DNA of 8,797 nucleotides from Gemmatimonadaceae bacterium (GCA_019689955.1 JADGGM010000085.1:1-8797); one strand, 5' to 3'. Shown: positions 1 to 7,690, numbered from the stretch's first letter. Notes: generated by a model from the sequence alone, not told the origin. Program-made: numbers and translations.

Positions 1-1497
1 CTCATCTCCGGCGACTCCGGGGGGACGGGGGCGTCGCCGCTGTCGTCGATCAAGCACGCGGGGATCCCGTGGGAGCTGGGGCTGGCGGAGGCGCACCAGA
101 CGCTGGTGCTCAACGACCTGCGCGGGCGCGTGCGGCTGCAGACGGACGGCCAGCTCAAGACGGGGCGCGACGTGGTGATCGCGGCGCTCCTGGGCGCGGA
201 GGAGTTCGGCTTCTCCACCGCACCCCTGATCGCCGAGGGGTGCGTGATGATGCGGAAGTGCCACCTCAACACGTGCCCCGTGGGGATCGCGACGCAGGAC
301 CCGGTGCTGCGCGCGAAGTTCGAGGGGAAGCCGGAGCACGTGATCGACTACTTCTTCTTCGTGGCCGAGGAGGTGCGCGAGATCATGGCGCGCCTCGGCG
401 TGCGCACGATGGACGAGATGATCGGACGTGCGGACTTCCTCGTACCGCGCGACGTGTCGCACCACTGGAAGGCGCGTACGCTCGACCTCTCGCCGCTCCT
501 CTACCGCCCCGCCGTGCCCGCGAACGTCGCCACGCGGTGCGTGCGGGCGCAGGACCACGCGCTGGACGATGCGCTCGATCACGAGCTGCTCCGCCTCGCC
601 GCGCCGGCGATCGAGCGCGGGGAGCGCGTGCGCGCGACGCTCCCCATCCGGAACACACACCGCACGGTCGGCGCGATGCTCTCCGGCGAGATCGCGCGGC
701 GGCGCGGGGAGCACGGGCTGGCCGAGGACACGATTCACTTCGCGTTCACCGGCTCGGCGGGGCAGAGCTTTGGCGCGTTCGCGGTGCGCGGCGTGACGCT
801 CGAGCTCGAGGGGGAGGCGAACGATTACCTCGGCAAGGGGCTCTCCGGCGGGCGGATCATCGTGTATCCGCCCAGGGGCGCGCGCTTCGTGGCCGAGGAG
901 ACCATCGCCGTGGGGAACGTCGCGCTCTACGGCGCAACGAGCGGCGAGGTGTTCATCCGCGGAATCGCCGGGGAGCGGTTCGCCGTGCGCAACAGCGGCG
1001 CGACCGCGGTGGTGGAAGGCGTGGGGGACCACGGGTGCGAGTACATGACCGGCGGCGTGGTGGTCGTGCTCGGTGAGACCGGGCGGAACTTCGCCGCCGG
1101 GATGAGCGGCGGCGTCGCGTTCGTGCTCGACGAGACCAACCAGCTCGCGCGGCGGTGCAACACCAGCCTGGTGGAGCTCGAGCCCCTCACCGACCGCGCG
1201 GACCGCACGCTCGTGAAGCAGCTCATCGTCCGGCACGCGCGCCTCACCGGGAGCACGCGCGCGCGGCGCGTGCTCGACCGGTGGGCGGAGCTGCTCCCCG
1301 CCTTCGTGCGCGTGATGCCGACCGAGTACAAGCGCGTGCTGGAGCAGCGCGCGGCCCAGCACCGTCAGGAGAGGAGAACAACGAGCCGTGGGCGACCCAA
1401 GAGGATTCTTGACGTTGAAGCGAGCCGATCCCCGGCGGCGTCCGGTGGCGGAGCGGATCGCGGACTGGAAGGAGCTCTACGAGCCGCTGGCGGATGA
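1..1497 (+). CDS. gltB: Glutamate synthase large subunit, C-terminal part (5' end outside window)
   Basis: The frame is open from base 1, so the N-terminal glutaminase domain and most of the synthase domain lie upstream. What remains is the FMN/2-oxoglutarate synthase segment, starting with a [15 protein letters not shown] block. It is followed by the Cys-x5-Cys-x4-Cys motif of the 3Fe-4S cluster (Cys codons at 241, 259 and 274). The rest is the glycine-rich GXGXG beta-helix domain (about 760-1130), with repeats such as [16 protein letters not shown] and GMSGGVAF. Known role of the family: with GltD it transfers the glutamine amide to 2-oxoglutarate to give two glutamates in the cytoplasm. 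The frame stays open to a TGA at 1495-1497, 110 bases into gltD. Family-like sequence stops near 1345, and after ~1370 the codons become atypical (AGG, AGA, ACA, CGA, ATT, CTT). The true end may therefore be the TGA at 1410-1412, reached through a one-base shift. The family call is secure; the 3' end is not. Confidence 0.95.
   Translation, partial: LISGDSGGTGASPLSSIKHAGIPWELGLAEAHQTLVLNDLRGRVRLQTDGQLKTGRDVVIAALLGAEEFGFSTAPLIAEGCVMMRKCHLNTCPVGIATQDPVLRAKFEGKPEHVIDYFFFVAEEVREIMARLGVRTMDEMIGRADFLVPRDVSHHWKARTLDLSPLLYRPAVPANVATRCVRAQDHALDDALDHELLRLAAPAIERGERVRATLPIRNTHRTVGAMLSGEIARRRGEHGLAEDTIHFAFTGSAGQSFGAFAVRGVTLELEGEANDYLGKGLSGGRIIVYPPRGARFVAEETIAVGNVALYGATSGEVFIRGIAGERFAVRNSGATAVVEGVGDHGCEYMTGGVVVVLGETGRNFAAGMSGGVAFVLDETNQLARRCNTSLVELEPLTDRADRTLVKQLIVRHARLTGSTRARRVLDRWAELLPAFVRVMPTEYKRVLEQRAAQHRQERRTTSRGRPKRILDVEASRSPAASGGGADRGLEGALRAAGG
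1367..1376 (+). promoter_or_regulatory. Ribosome binding site of gltD
   Basis: AGGAGAGGAG lies inside the gltB reading frame, with 11 bases between its end and the GTG at 1388. It supports that GTG as the gltD start and suggests coupled translation of the two subunits. The doubled AGGAG is also where an indel would change the gltB frame. Confidence 0.6.
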
Positions 1498-2869
1498 CGT
1501 GCTGCGCGCGCAGGGAGCGCGGTGCATGGACTGCGGCGTGCCGTTCTGCCAGGGGGACACCGGGTGCCCGGTCCAGAACCTGATCCCCGAGTGGAACGAC
1601 CTCGTGCATCGCGGGCGGTGGCGCGACGCGCTCGCGGTGCTGCACGCGACGAACAACTTCCCGGAGCTCACCGGGCGGCTCTGCCCCGCGCCGTGCGAGA
1701 GCGCGTGCGTGCTCGGGCTCATCGAGCGCCCGGTGGCGATCCGCACGATCGAGCAGGCGATCGTGGATCGCGGCTTCGCGGAAGGGTGGGTGACGCCGCT
1801 CCCGCCGCTGCGCGAGACCGGGCGCCGCGTGGCCGTGGTGGGCTCGGGGCCCGCGGGGCTCGCGGCGGCGCAGCAGCTTCGGCGGATGGGGCACGGCGTG
1901 GTCGTGTACGAGCAGGCGGACCGCATCGGCGGGCTGCTCCGCTACGGGATCCCCGACTTCAAGATGGAGAAGTCGGTGCTCGACCGCCGGCTGCAGCAGA
2001 TGATCGCGGAAGGGGTGGTGTTCGAGCCGAACACGCGGATCGGGCGCGACATCGCGGCGGAGGCGTTGCTGGCCGAGTTCGATGCCGTGTGTCTCGCCAT
2101 CGGCGCCGGCGTGGCGCGCGACATTGTCGTGCCCGGGCGTGCGCTCGGCGGGATCCACTTCGCGCTCGACTACCTCGCGCAGCAGAACCGGCGCATCGCG
2201 GGGGACGCGATCCCCGAGGGGGAGGAGATCACCGCGCGCGGGAAGCGCGTGGTGATCATCGGTGGCGGCGACACCGGGTCCGATTGCCTGGGCACCGCGC
2301 ACCGGCAGCGAGCAGCGAGCGTGCGGCAGCTCGAGCTGCTCCCCGAGCCGCCGGCGTCGCGCGCGCCGTCGACCCCGTGGCCGCTCTGGCCGGTGCAGCT
2401 CCGCAGCTCGCACGCGCACGAGGAAGGGGGTGTGCGCGAGTGGAGCACGTCGACCGTGGCATTCCTTGGACGGAATGGGCGGGTGGAGCGGCTGCGCGCG
2501 ACGCGCGTGGACGCGCGCGTCGGCGCGGACGGGCGCACGGCGTTCGCGCCGATCCCGGGGAGCGAGGTGGAGCTGGAGGCGGACCTGGTGCTGCTGGCGA
2601 TGGGGTACACGGGCCCCGAGCGCACGGGCGTGGTGAGCGAGCTCGGCGTAGCGCTCGACGCGCGCGGCGCGATCGCCGTGGACGGGAACCACATGACGAA
2701 CGTGCCGGGGGTGTTCGCGGCCGGCGATGCCCGGCGCGGGGCATCGCTGATCGTGTGGGCGATCCGGGAAGGGCGGGACGCGGCGGCCGGGATCGACCGG
2801 TACCTGGCGGGCCTCTCGACGTCGGTCCGGGGCGCCGCGCCGCGCGCGTCGGTGCAGCGGGCGTCATAG
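1388..2869 (+). CDS. gltD: Glutamate synthase small subunit (NADPH-dependent, beta chain)
   Basis: This 493-residue protein matches the family in length (about 470-495) and motif order. The N-terminus MGDPRGFL is typical and fixes the GTG start. Two groups of cysteines, 46/49/54/60 and 99/103/107, are those that bind the 4Fe-4S clusters carrying electrons to GltB. A first dinucleotide fold at about 150-164 ([13 protein letters not shown]) binds FAD, and a second at about 290-304 ([13 protein letters not shown]) binds NADPH. The C-terminal [22 protein letters not shown] (about 441-462) is the closing FAD motif of this flavoprotein class. Family role: it oxidises NADPH and passes electrons to the FMN and 3Fe-4S of the large subunit. 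It overlaps the end of gltB and has a good ribosome site upstream, so the pair is surely one operon. The stop is TAG at 2867. No terminator hairpin with a T-run was found behind it. Confidence 0.97.
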   Translation: MGDPRGFLTLKRADPRRRPVAERIADWKELYEPLADDVLRAQGARCMDCGVPFCQGDTGCPVQNLIPEWNDLVHRGRWRDALAVLHATNNFPELTGRLCPAPCESACVLGLIERPVAIRTIEQAIVDRGFAEGWVTPLPPLRETGRRVAVVGSGPAGLAAAQQLRRMGHGVVVYEQADRIGGLLRYGIPDFKMEKSVLDRRLQQMIAEGVVFEPNTRIGRDIAAEALLAEFDAVCLAIGAGVARDIVVPGRALGGIHFALDYLAQQNRRIAGDAIPEGEEITARGKRVVIIGGGDTGSDCLGTAHRQRAASVRQLELLPEPPASRAPSTPWPLWPVQLRSSHAHEEGGVREWSTSTVAFLGRNGRVERLRATRVDARVGADGRTAFAPIPGSEVELEADLVLLAMGYTGPERTGVVSELGVALDARGAIAVDGNHMTNVPGVFAAGDARRGASLIVWAIREGRDAAAGIDRYLAGLSTSVRGAAPRASVQRAS

Positions 2870-2872
2870 AAA

Positions 2873-2967
2873 TCGTGCTGATTTTGCAATTTTCCTGGCG
2901 CAATCAGGCAGATATACGCGACGTTTTGCATGGCTGAGCTAGTTATCGTGCAAATTTTGCACATTTT
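2873..2967 (+). promoter_or_regulatory. Probable operator array: three TTTTGCA elements upstream of the P-II promoter
   Basis: This is an AT-rich island in an otherwise very GC-rich window. The motif TCGTGC-N2-ATTTTGCA followed by ATTTT occurs at 2873-2893 and again at 2946-2967. A third TTTTGCA lies between them at 2924-2930. The TTTTGCA starts (2882, 2924, 2955) are 42 and 31 bases apart, close to four and three helical turns, so all three would face the same side of the DNA. The last copy contains a perfect inverted repeat, GTGCAAA-T-TTTGCAC (2948-2962), ending seven bases before the -35 box. This is what a bound activator or repressor site would look like. The factor is unknown; a nitrogen regulator is a guess from the neighbouring genes. 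Confidence 0.5.
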
Positions 2968-2969
2968 GG

Positions 2970-2998
2970 TTGACACAAGGAGTGTCTCGCCGTAGTTT
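2970..2998 (+). promoter_or_regulatory. Sigma-70-type promoter for the P-II gene
   Basis: TTGACA at 2970-2975, a 17-base spacer and TAGTTT at 2993-2998 form a near-consensus housekeeping promoter. Transcription would start near 3005, giving a leader of about 145 bases before the P-II start codon. The TTGACA is a perfect match and the spacer is optimal; the -10 box is a moderate match. Confidence 0.55.
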
Positions 2999-3001
2999 GC
3001 T

Positions 3002-3098
3002 CCTGCCCCGCCGCTCGGTAGTCGAGGGCGGCAGGGGCGCCACTCTGGAGGGAGTGTGAGGGAGCTGCCCTCCGCCGTCCGGCGTGCCGGTGCGGCGG
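3002..3098 (+). other. Structured 5' leader with four consecutive hairpins
   Basis: Four stem-loops can be drawn back to back in the RNA. (1) 3002-3035: CCTGCC pairs with GGCAGG, GCC with GGC, and CTCG with CGAG around the loop GTAGT. (2) 3041-3056: CACTC/GAGTG. (3) 3058-3072: GAGGG/CCCTC. (4) 3072-3098: CCGCC/GGCGG enclosing CCGG/CCGG. They sit between the predicted start of transcription and the P-II ribosome site at 3135. No T-run follows any of them, so none is a standard terminator, and I do not recognise a known riboswitch class. High GC makes chance pairing easy, so a function in leader control is only a possibility. Confidence 0.4.
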
Positions 3099-3134
3099 GG
3101 GGCACCCTCGCGCGCCGCGTGGGGAGAGGTCCCC

Positions 3135-3140
3135 GAGGAG
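3135..3140 (+). promoter_or_regulatory. Ribosome binding site of the P-II gene
   Basis: GAGGAG lies ten bases before the ATG at 3151. It fixes that start, which also gives the family-typical N-terminus MKLITCIIRP. Confidence 0.65.
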
Positions 3141-3150
3141 ATTCGTCGTC

Positions 3151-3549
3151 ATGAAGCTGATCACGTGCATCATTCGGCCCGAGCGGCTCGCGGCCGTGAA
3201 GGAGGCGCTCTTTCGCGCCGGGGTCACCGGGATCACCGTGAGCCGGGTGAGCGGGCACGGCGGCGAGCAGGAGGTGATCGAGCACTACCGCGGCTCGTCG
3301 ATCGTCCTCGAGTTCCGCGACAAGGTGAAGATCGAGATGGCGTGCTCCGAGCCGTTCGTCGACCGCACGATCGAGGCGATCGTGAGCGCGGCGCGGACGG
3401 GCGCGGTGGGGGACGGGAAGATCTTCGTGCAGCCGCTCGAGCGCGTGGTGCGCATCCGCACGGGAGAGACGAACAACGCGGCGCTCACCCCCGTGACCGC
3501 GGATGTGGTGCAACAGCGCGCGCTCGCGGAGGTACCCGCGGGAGGGTGA
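3151..3549 (+). CDS. P-II family nitrogen regulator, variant T-loop
   Basis: This 132-residue protein aligns without gaps to classical GlnB/GlnK (112 residues) and has about 20 extra C-terminal residues. Conserved points, in E. coli GlnB numbering: the start MKLITCIIRP, Lys58, the nucleotide-binding TGxxGDGK (83-90), and Arg101/Arg103 in RIRTGE. Family role: a trimer that senses ATP/ADP and 2-oxoglutarate and controls partner proteins through its flexible T-loop. Here the T-loop (about 36-55) departs from the norm. Residue 51, the uridylylated Tyr in enterobacterial proteins, is Ile. Residue 39, normally the Gln that coordinates Mg and 2-oxoglutarate, is Glu, and residue 38 is Gly instead of Arg. 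Tyr46 and a Ser at 49 (the position phosphorylated in cyanobacterial P-II) are present. It sits after gltBD and before the chemosensory genes, with its own promoter. The nucleotide fold looks intact; regulation by GlnD-type uridylylation at residue 51 is not possible. Confidence 0.93.
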   Translation: MKLITCIIRPERLAAVKEALFRAGVTGITVSRVSGHGGEQEVIEHYRGSSIVLEFRDKVKIEMACSEPFVDRTIEAIVSAARTGAVGDGKIFVQPLERVVRIRTGETNNAALTPVTADVVQQRALAEVPAGG

Positions 3550-3646
3550 GCGCCAGGGGCGCGCGTGGGCGCGGGGCGGCGTTACAGACGGTCCACTCCT
3601 GTCGTCACTCGGCGTGGTCCCTCCGAGCCCTCTCGCCGCTCCGCAC

Positions 3647-4738
3647 GTGAAAGTCTCGATCGCCCTCCTCTCGCTCGTCTGTTTCCTCGCCGGCGGATGC
3701 TCGCGCGGCACGCAGCCCATCGTCATCGGTGCGGCGGGACCGTGGGGGGAATGGGCCGGGGAGATGACGAAGAAGGGGATCGACCTGGCGGTCGATGAGA
3801 TCAACGCGGCGGGCGGCATTCGCGGGCGCCGCCTCGAGGTGCTGGCGCGCGACGATCAGCGCGACGGCGCCCGCGCTGCGGTGGTGGCGCAGGAGCTCGT
3901 GCGCACCAAGGCGGTCGTCGGGGTGATCGGGCACGTCACGTCGGGCGCCATGGTGGCGGCCGCGAAGGTGTACGACGGCCACCTCGCCGCGATCGCGACC
4001 TCGGCCACCTCCCCCGACCTCACCGGGATCTCGCCCTGGACCTTCCGCGTGATCTCGAGCGATTCCACGAACGGCGTCGAGATCGCGCGCTTCGTGACCG
4101 CGATGGGGCGCCGGCGCGCGGCGGTCGTGTACGAGAACGACAGCTACGGCCGCGGGCTCGCCGACGCGTTCCGGAAGAGCTTCACCGGGGAGATCGTGGC
4201 CATGGACCCGATCGGCGCGAAGGTGCCCGACGCGCAGCCGTACATCGCGTACTACAAAGCGCACGACGTCGACATCGTCTTCGTGGTCGGGCTCCCCGAG
4301 TCGGGGTTCGCGCTGCTGCGCGAGGCGCGGCGCGAGGGGTGGAAGGCCGACTTCATCGGCGGCGACGGGTGGGCAGGGCTGGTCGCCGACACGGTGCTCT
4401 CCGAGGGGGCGTACGTGGGGACCGCGTTCACCGCCGAAGACCCGCGTGAGGACGTGCAGCGCTTCGTCGCGGCGTTCCGCGCGCGTTACGGCGTGGAGCC
4501 CGAGATCAACGCCGCCCTCGGCTACGACGCGACGCGCGTGCTCGCCCAGGCCATCGCCGCGGTGGGGCCCGACCGTCGCGCGATCCGCCGCTACCTCGCG
4601 CACATCACCCCGGAGACCGCGTTCCACGGCGTCACCGGGACGATCCGCTTCCGCCCCGACGGCGACCCGGTGAGCGCGCCGTACCGGATCACGCGGGTGC
4701 ACCGCGGCGCCTTCCTGCTCGCCGGCGCATCGCGATAA
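3647..4738 (+). CDS. Substrate-binding lipoprotein, branched-chain amino acid (LivK-like) family, copy A
   Basis: This is a 363-residue periplasmic-binding protein of the Leu/Ile/Val type (Peripla_BP_6-like). The GTG at 3647 was chosen because it gives a clean lipoprotein signal: a basic residue, hydrophobic residues 3-15, then LAGGC with Cys18 as the lipidation site. In-frame starts further upstream would put a long polar stretch before the signal and run back into the P-II gene. The mature protein opens with IGAAGPW, then GIDLAVDEINAAGG (about 44-57), a ligand-loop segment ATSATSP (117-123) and [10 protein letters not shown] (162-171). No strong ribosome site precedes the start. It lies 97 bases after the P-II gene and 100 before a close paralogue. 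No liv permease or ATPase genes are present, while a chemoreceptor follows, so a role in ligand sensing is inferred. The ligand is unknown; an amino acid or small amide/carboxylate is a reasonable guess. Confidence 0.88.
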   Translation: MKVSIALLSLVCFLAGGCSRGTQPIVIGAAGPWGEWAGEMTKKGIDLAVDEINAAGGIRGRRLEVLARDDQRDGARAAVVAQELVRTKAVVGVIGHVTSGAMVAAAKVYDGHLAAIATSATSPDLTGISPWTFRVISSDSTNGVEIARFVTAMGRRRAAVVYENDSYGRGLADAFRKSFTGEIVAMDPIGAKVPDAQPYIAYYKAHDVDIVFVVGLPESGFALLREARREGWKADFIGGDGWAGLVADTVLSEGAYVGTAFTAEDPREDVQRFVAAFRARYGVEPEINAALGYDATRVLAQAIAAVGPDRRAIRRYLAHITPETAFHGVTGTIRFRPDGDPVSAPYRITRVHRGAFLLAGASR

Positions 4739-4777
4739 CACATCGGCGCGCAACGAGTTATCGCGCGCCGGATGTTA
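4732..4777 (+). other. Alternative hairpins between the two lipoprotein genes
   Basis: Two mutually exclusive pairings are visible from the stop codon of copy A onward. In one, GCGATAAC (4732-4739) pairs with GTTATCGC (4757-4764). In the other, CGGCGCGC (4744-4751) pairs with GCGCGCCG (4763-4770), extended by TAACA (4736-4740) with TGTTA (4773-4777) across a small internal loop. No T-run follows, so a standard terminator is unlikely. It could protect or process the mRNA, or attenuate expression of the downstream genes. Confidence 0.4.
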
Positions 4778-4838
4778 CACGGCGGGGGCTGCGTCGTCCC
4801 GGTGATGAGCCGTTTTCCACCCCACCGTCTCGCGGGTC

Positions 4839-5927
4839 TTGAAGACAGTCCTCCTCGCTGCATCGCTCTGCCTTCTCGTGATCGGCTGCGGCCGTGCCGC
4901 CGGGCCGGTGACGATCGGCGCGGCCGGTCCGTGGACGCGCCCCGTGGGCATCACGACCAAGCAAGGGATCGAGCTCGCCGTGGCCGAGATCAACGCGGCC
5001 GGCGGCGTCCGCGGGCGCGAGCTGCGCCTTGCCGTGCGTGATGACAGCGGCGACGGCGCACGCGCGGCCGCGATCGCGCAGCAGTTCGTGGAGAGCGACA
5101 CGGTGCTCGGCGTGATCGGCGACGTGAACTCGGGGCCGACGATCGCGGCCGCGAAGGTGTACGACGGCCATCTCGCCCTCATCGCCACCTCGGCCACCTC
5201 GCCGCAGCTGAGCGGGATCTCGCCGTGGGTGTTCCGCATCATCTCCAGCGACTCGGTGAACGGCGTCGCCATCGCGCGCTTCGTGAGCGCGCTCGGGCGG
5301 CAGCGGGCGGCGGTGATCTACGAGAACGACAGCTACGGGCGCGGGCTCGCGGACGCGTTCCGGAAGAGCTTCACCGGAGAGATCGTGGCCATGGACCCGA
5401 TCGGCTCCGATGCGACGAACCTCGAGCCGTACGTCGCCTACTACAAGACGCGCGCACCGGACATCGTCTTCGCCGTCGGAGGCGGGATCTCGGGGATCGC
5501 GCTCCTGCGCGAAGCGCGGCGCCAACGTCTCGCCACCGACTTCGTGGGGGGCGACGGGTGGACGGCGATCGTCAGCGATACCGCGGCGGCCGAGGGGGTG
5601 TATGTCGGCGCGCCGTTCACGCCGACGGACCCGCGCGCGGAGGTCCAGCACTTCGTCGCCGCGTATCGCGCGCGCTACGGCACCACGCCGGACGACAAGG
5701 CAGCGTTGGGATACGACGCCGCGCACCTGCTCGCCCGGGCCATCGCCGAGGCCGGGCCGCACCGCGCGGCGGTGCGCCGGTACCTGGCGTCGCTCACTCC
5801 TGCCACGGCCTATCATGGCGTCACCGGTATGATCCGATTCCAGCCCAGCGGCGATCCTGACGGCAAGGGGTTGACCATGACGCGCGTGCGGCGCGGGGCG
5901 CTCGTGCTCGCGGAGCAGGGCCAGTGA
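4839..5927 (+). CDS. Substrate-binding lipoprotein, branched-chain amino acid (LivK-like) family, copy B
   Basis: This 362-residue paralogue of the preceding gene has the same domain order. TTG at 4839 is the start: it yields the lipoprotein signal [10 protein letters not shown] with lipobox VIGC (Cys17) and matches copy A in length and position. IGAAGPW, EINAAGG, ATSATSP (116-122) and [10 protein letters not shown] (161-170) are all kept. Differences cluster just after IGAAGPW, around residues 86-102, and in the second lobe (VGGGISG in place of VGLPESG), so the two may bind different ligands. No clear ribosome site precedes the TTG, and a strong hairpin lies upstream. Its TGA stop overlaps the GTG start of the chemoreceptor gene, which implies translational coupling and supports a sensory role as a ligand-presenting protein. 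An orphan transporter subunit remains possible. Confidence 0.88.
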   Translation: MKTVLLAASLCLLVIGCGRAAGPVTIGAAGPWTRPVGITTKQGIELAVAEINAAGGVRGRELRLAVRDDSGDGARAAAIAQQFVESDTVLGVIGDVNSGPTIAAAKVYDGHLALIATSATSPQLSGISPWVFRIISSDSVNGVAIARFVSALGRQRAAVIYENDSYGRGLADAFRKSFTGEIVAMDPIGSDATNLEPYVAYYKTRAPDIVFAVGGGISGIALLREARRQRLATDFVGGDGWTAIVSDTAAAEGVYVGAPFTPTDPRAEVQHFVAAYRARYGTTPDDKAALGYDAAHLLARAIAEAGPHRAAVRRYLASLTPATAYHGVTGMIRFQPSGDPDGKGLTMTRVRRGALVLAEQGQ

Positions 5928-7642
5928 TCATGCGCGCGCTGGGGACGATCCGCGGGCGGCTCCTGGTGGGGTTCGGCACCCTGGTGATGCTGCTCGTCGG
6001 CGCCGGGCTGGTGGGGCGGACGTCGATGACGAGCACGTCGGCGACGGTCGATCACGTGCTCGACAACGTACAGCGCGAGAACCGTCTCTCGACGCAGCTC
6101 TCGGCCGACATCACGCGCGCGCTCGACGCCGCGAACGGCTATCTCTCGAGCCACGACACCGCGGACGCCGAGGAGTTTCGGCGGCTGGCGTGGGACGCGC
6201 ACCGCGTGCAGCGCGCGATGAACGCGCTTCCGGGGCAGACGGCGGAGGAGATCGGGCTCATCGCCGAGATCGACACGCGGCTCTCGGACGTGGAGGTGCG
6301 CTACAACCTCGCCCACCGCCTGCTGGACCTCGGGCGCCGCACGGCGGCCGAGCGCGAGCGGAGCGCGGTGCACCCGGTGGTGGACACGCTGCTCGCGGAG
6401 ATCGACCGGCTCGGGCGGATGCGCAGCGACCGGTTGAGCGACATGGCGGACCAGCTCCAGCACGACACGTCGCATCGCTCGATGGTGGTCGCGCTGCTCA
6501 TCATCGCGGCGCTGGGGATCGCGGCGATCATCGTCCTGCGCACCGTGCGCTCGATCGACCGGCCGTTGCGGGTGCTGGTGGGGCACGCGCAGCAGTTGAG
6601 CGCCGGGGACTTCACGGCGCGCACGTCGCAACCCCTTCCCGACGAGTTCCAGCGGCTGGCCGACGCGATGAACCTCATGGGGGAATCGCTGTCGAACGTC
6701 GTTGCCGCGGCGACGACGACGGCGCAGCAGGTGGCGGGGTCGGCGACGGAGCTGGCGGAGGGGGCGGTGCAGGTGTCGGACGCGGCGAACCAGGTGGCGG
6801 CGGCGATGTCGGACGTGACGGCCGGGGCGGCGAGCCAGGTGCAGCAACTGCGCGAGATCGACGGTGCGCTGCAGGTGATCCGCCAGCATGCCGAGGCGGT
6901 GCGCACGGGGCTGCAGGAGGTCGCGACGCTGGCCGAGGAGATCGAGGTGTCCTCGGGCGCCAAGCGCCGGGAGCTGGAGCGGGCGTTGGCGATCCTGCTC
7001 GACGTCAAGTCGACCGTGGAGGGCGCGGCCGCGGAGGTGCGCGCGTTGAACGAGACGGCGGAGACGATCAAGACGTTCGTCGGCACGGTGCGCGCGATCG
7101 CGGACCAGACGAACCTGATCGCGCTGAACGCCGCGATCGAGGCCGCGCGGGCCGGGGAGTCGGGGCGCGGGTTCGCGGTGGTCGCGGCGGAGGTGCGCAA
7201 GCTGGCGGAGCAGGCGCGCACGGCGGCCGGCTCGGTGGCGGAGCTGACACGCTCGGTGAGCGAGCGCATGGCGCGGACGTCGCACGCGATGGACGAGGGG
7301 GTGGCGCACGTGGGGGAGATCGAGACCGCGGCGCGCGAGATGGACCTGGCCTTCGCGGCGATCGCGGGCGCATCGGAGCGCACGCGTCAGGCGGCGACGG
7401 GGGTACAGGCGGCGGCGGAGGAGAACCTGGTGGCGGTGGACCAGGCCGCGGCGGGGGTCGCGGCGATCGCGCGGGTGGCGGAGTCGCACGCCTCGTCGGC
7501 CGAGGAGGTGACGGCATCGAGCGAGGAACAGAGCGCCGCGTGCCAGCAGATGAGCGCGACGGCATCCACCCTCCACCGCGGCGCCACCGAGCTTCGTGAG
7601 CTGGTGCAGGGGCTGCGCGCCGCAGCGGCGACCGCTGCCTGA
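5924..7642 (+). CDS. Methyl-accepting chemotaxis protein (transmembrane chemoreceptor)
   Basis: This is a 572-residue receptor. A membrane segment at about 12-32 is followed by an external, mainly helical region of about 150 residues (33-185), which is 4-helix-bundle-like in size. A second membrane segment spans about 187-206, and a HAMP domain about 207-259. The rest is the cytoplasmic signalling coiled coil, whose highly conserved hairpin tip [20 protein letters not shown] (392-411) runs on to [18 protein letters not shown]. The tip contacts CheA and CheW. Arms of roughly 140 residues on each side suggest a longer class than the E. coli receptors. Likely methylation positions include Glu527/Glu528 in [13 protein letters not shown]. 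The C-terminus (AAATAA) lacks a CheR/CheB-tethering pentapeptide. The GTG at 5924 overlaps the previous stop; an ATG at 5930 is equally plausible. GGAG at 5912 fits the GTG best. The coupled upstream lipoproteins suggest it senses binding proteins indirectly. Confidence 0.95.
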   Translation: MIMRALGTIRGRLLVGFGTLVMLLVGAGLVGRTSMTSTSATVDHVLDNVQRENRLSTQLSADITRALDAANGYLSSHDTADAEEFRRLAWDAHRVQRAMNALPGQTAEEIGLIAEIDTRLSDVEVRYNLAHRLLDLGRRTAAERERSAVHPVVDTLLAEIDRLGRMRSDRLSDMADQLQHDTSHRSMVVALLIIAALGIAAIIVLRTVRSIDRPLRVLVGHAQQLSAGDFTARTSQPLPDEFQRLADAMNLMGESLSNVVAAATTTAQQVAGSATELAEGAVQVSDAANQVAAAMSDVTAGAASQVQQLREIDGALQVIRQHAEAVRTGLQEVATLAEEIEVSSGAKRRELERALAILLDVKSTVEGAAAEVRALNETAETIKTFVGTVRAIADQTNLIALNAAIEAARAGESGRGFAVVAAEVRKLAEQARTAAGSVAELTRSVSERMARTSHAMDEGVAHVGEIETAAREMDLAFAAIAGASERTRQAATGVQAAAEENLVAVDQAAAGVAAIARVAESHASSAEEVTASSEEQSAACQQMSATASTLHRGATELRELVQGLRAAAATAA

Positions 7643-7690
7643 CGGGCGGCGGTCGCACCGCACGCCGCGGCAGATGCTGGGCGTCCTGCC

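Larger units (their letters stand above)
3581..5927 (+). repeat. Tandem gene duplication of the substrate-binding lipoprotein
   Basis: Two consecutive binding-protein genes encode products of 363 and 362 residues that align end to end. Identity is about 74% by eye in the first half and lower in the second. GTTACA occurs 66 bases before the first start codon (3581) and 65 before the second (4774), so the copied unit of about 1.19 kb seems to include the leader. The segments 4130-4216 and 5319-5405 are 87 bases long and differ at only three positions, all third codon positions. This is much closer than the flanking sequence and suggests local gene conversion or strong constraint. Confidence 0.75.

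Noticed and set aside
2893..2912. A sigma-54 promoter (TGGC...GC) upstream of the P-II gene, as expected for some nitrogen genes.
   Set aside because: The GG at 2897-2898 and the nearest GC (2908-2909) are nine rather than ten bases apart, and the flanking bases do not match the TGGCAC/TTGC consensus. The TTGACA-17-TAGTTT promoter is far better.
3002..3150. A known riboswitch in the P-II leader.
   Set aside because: The hairpins are clear, but I cannot match the conserved core of any riboswitch class I know, including the glutamine-responsive ones, so it is reported only as a structured leader.
3503..3646. An upstream GTG start (3503) for lipoprotein A giving a 411-residue protein.
   Set aside because: It would begin inside the P-II gene and place about 48 mostly polar, Arg-rich residues before a perfect lipoprotein signal peptide. 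The start at 3647 matches the paralogue's length and layout.
3647..5927. A branched-chain amino acid ABC transporter operon.
   Set aside because: Only binding-protein genes are present. No LivH/LivM permease or LivG/LivF ATPase motifs occur in any frame of the window, and a chemoreceptor follows with overlapping stop/start.
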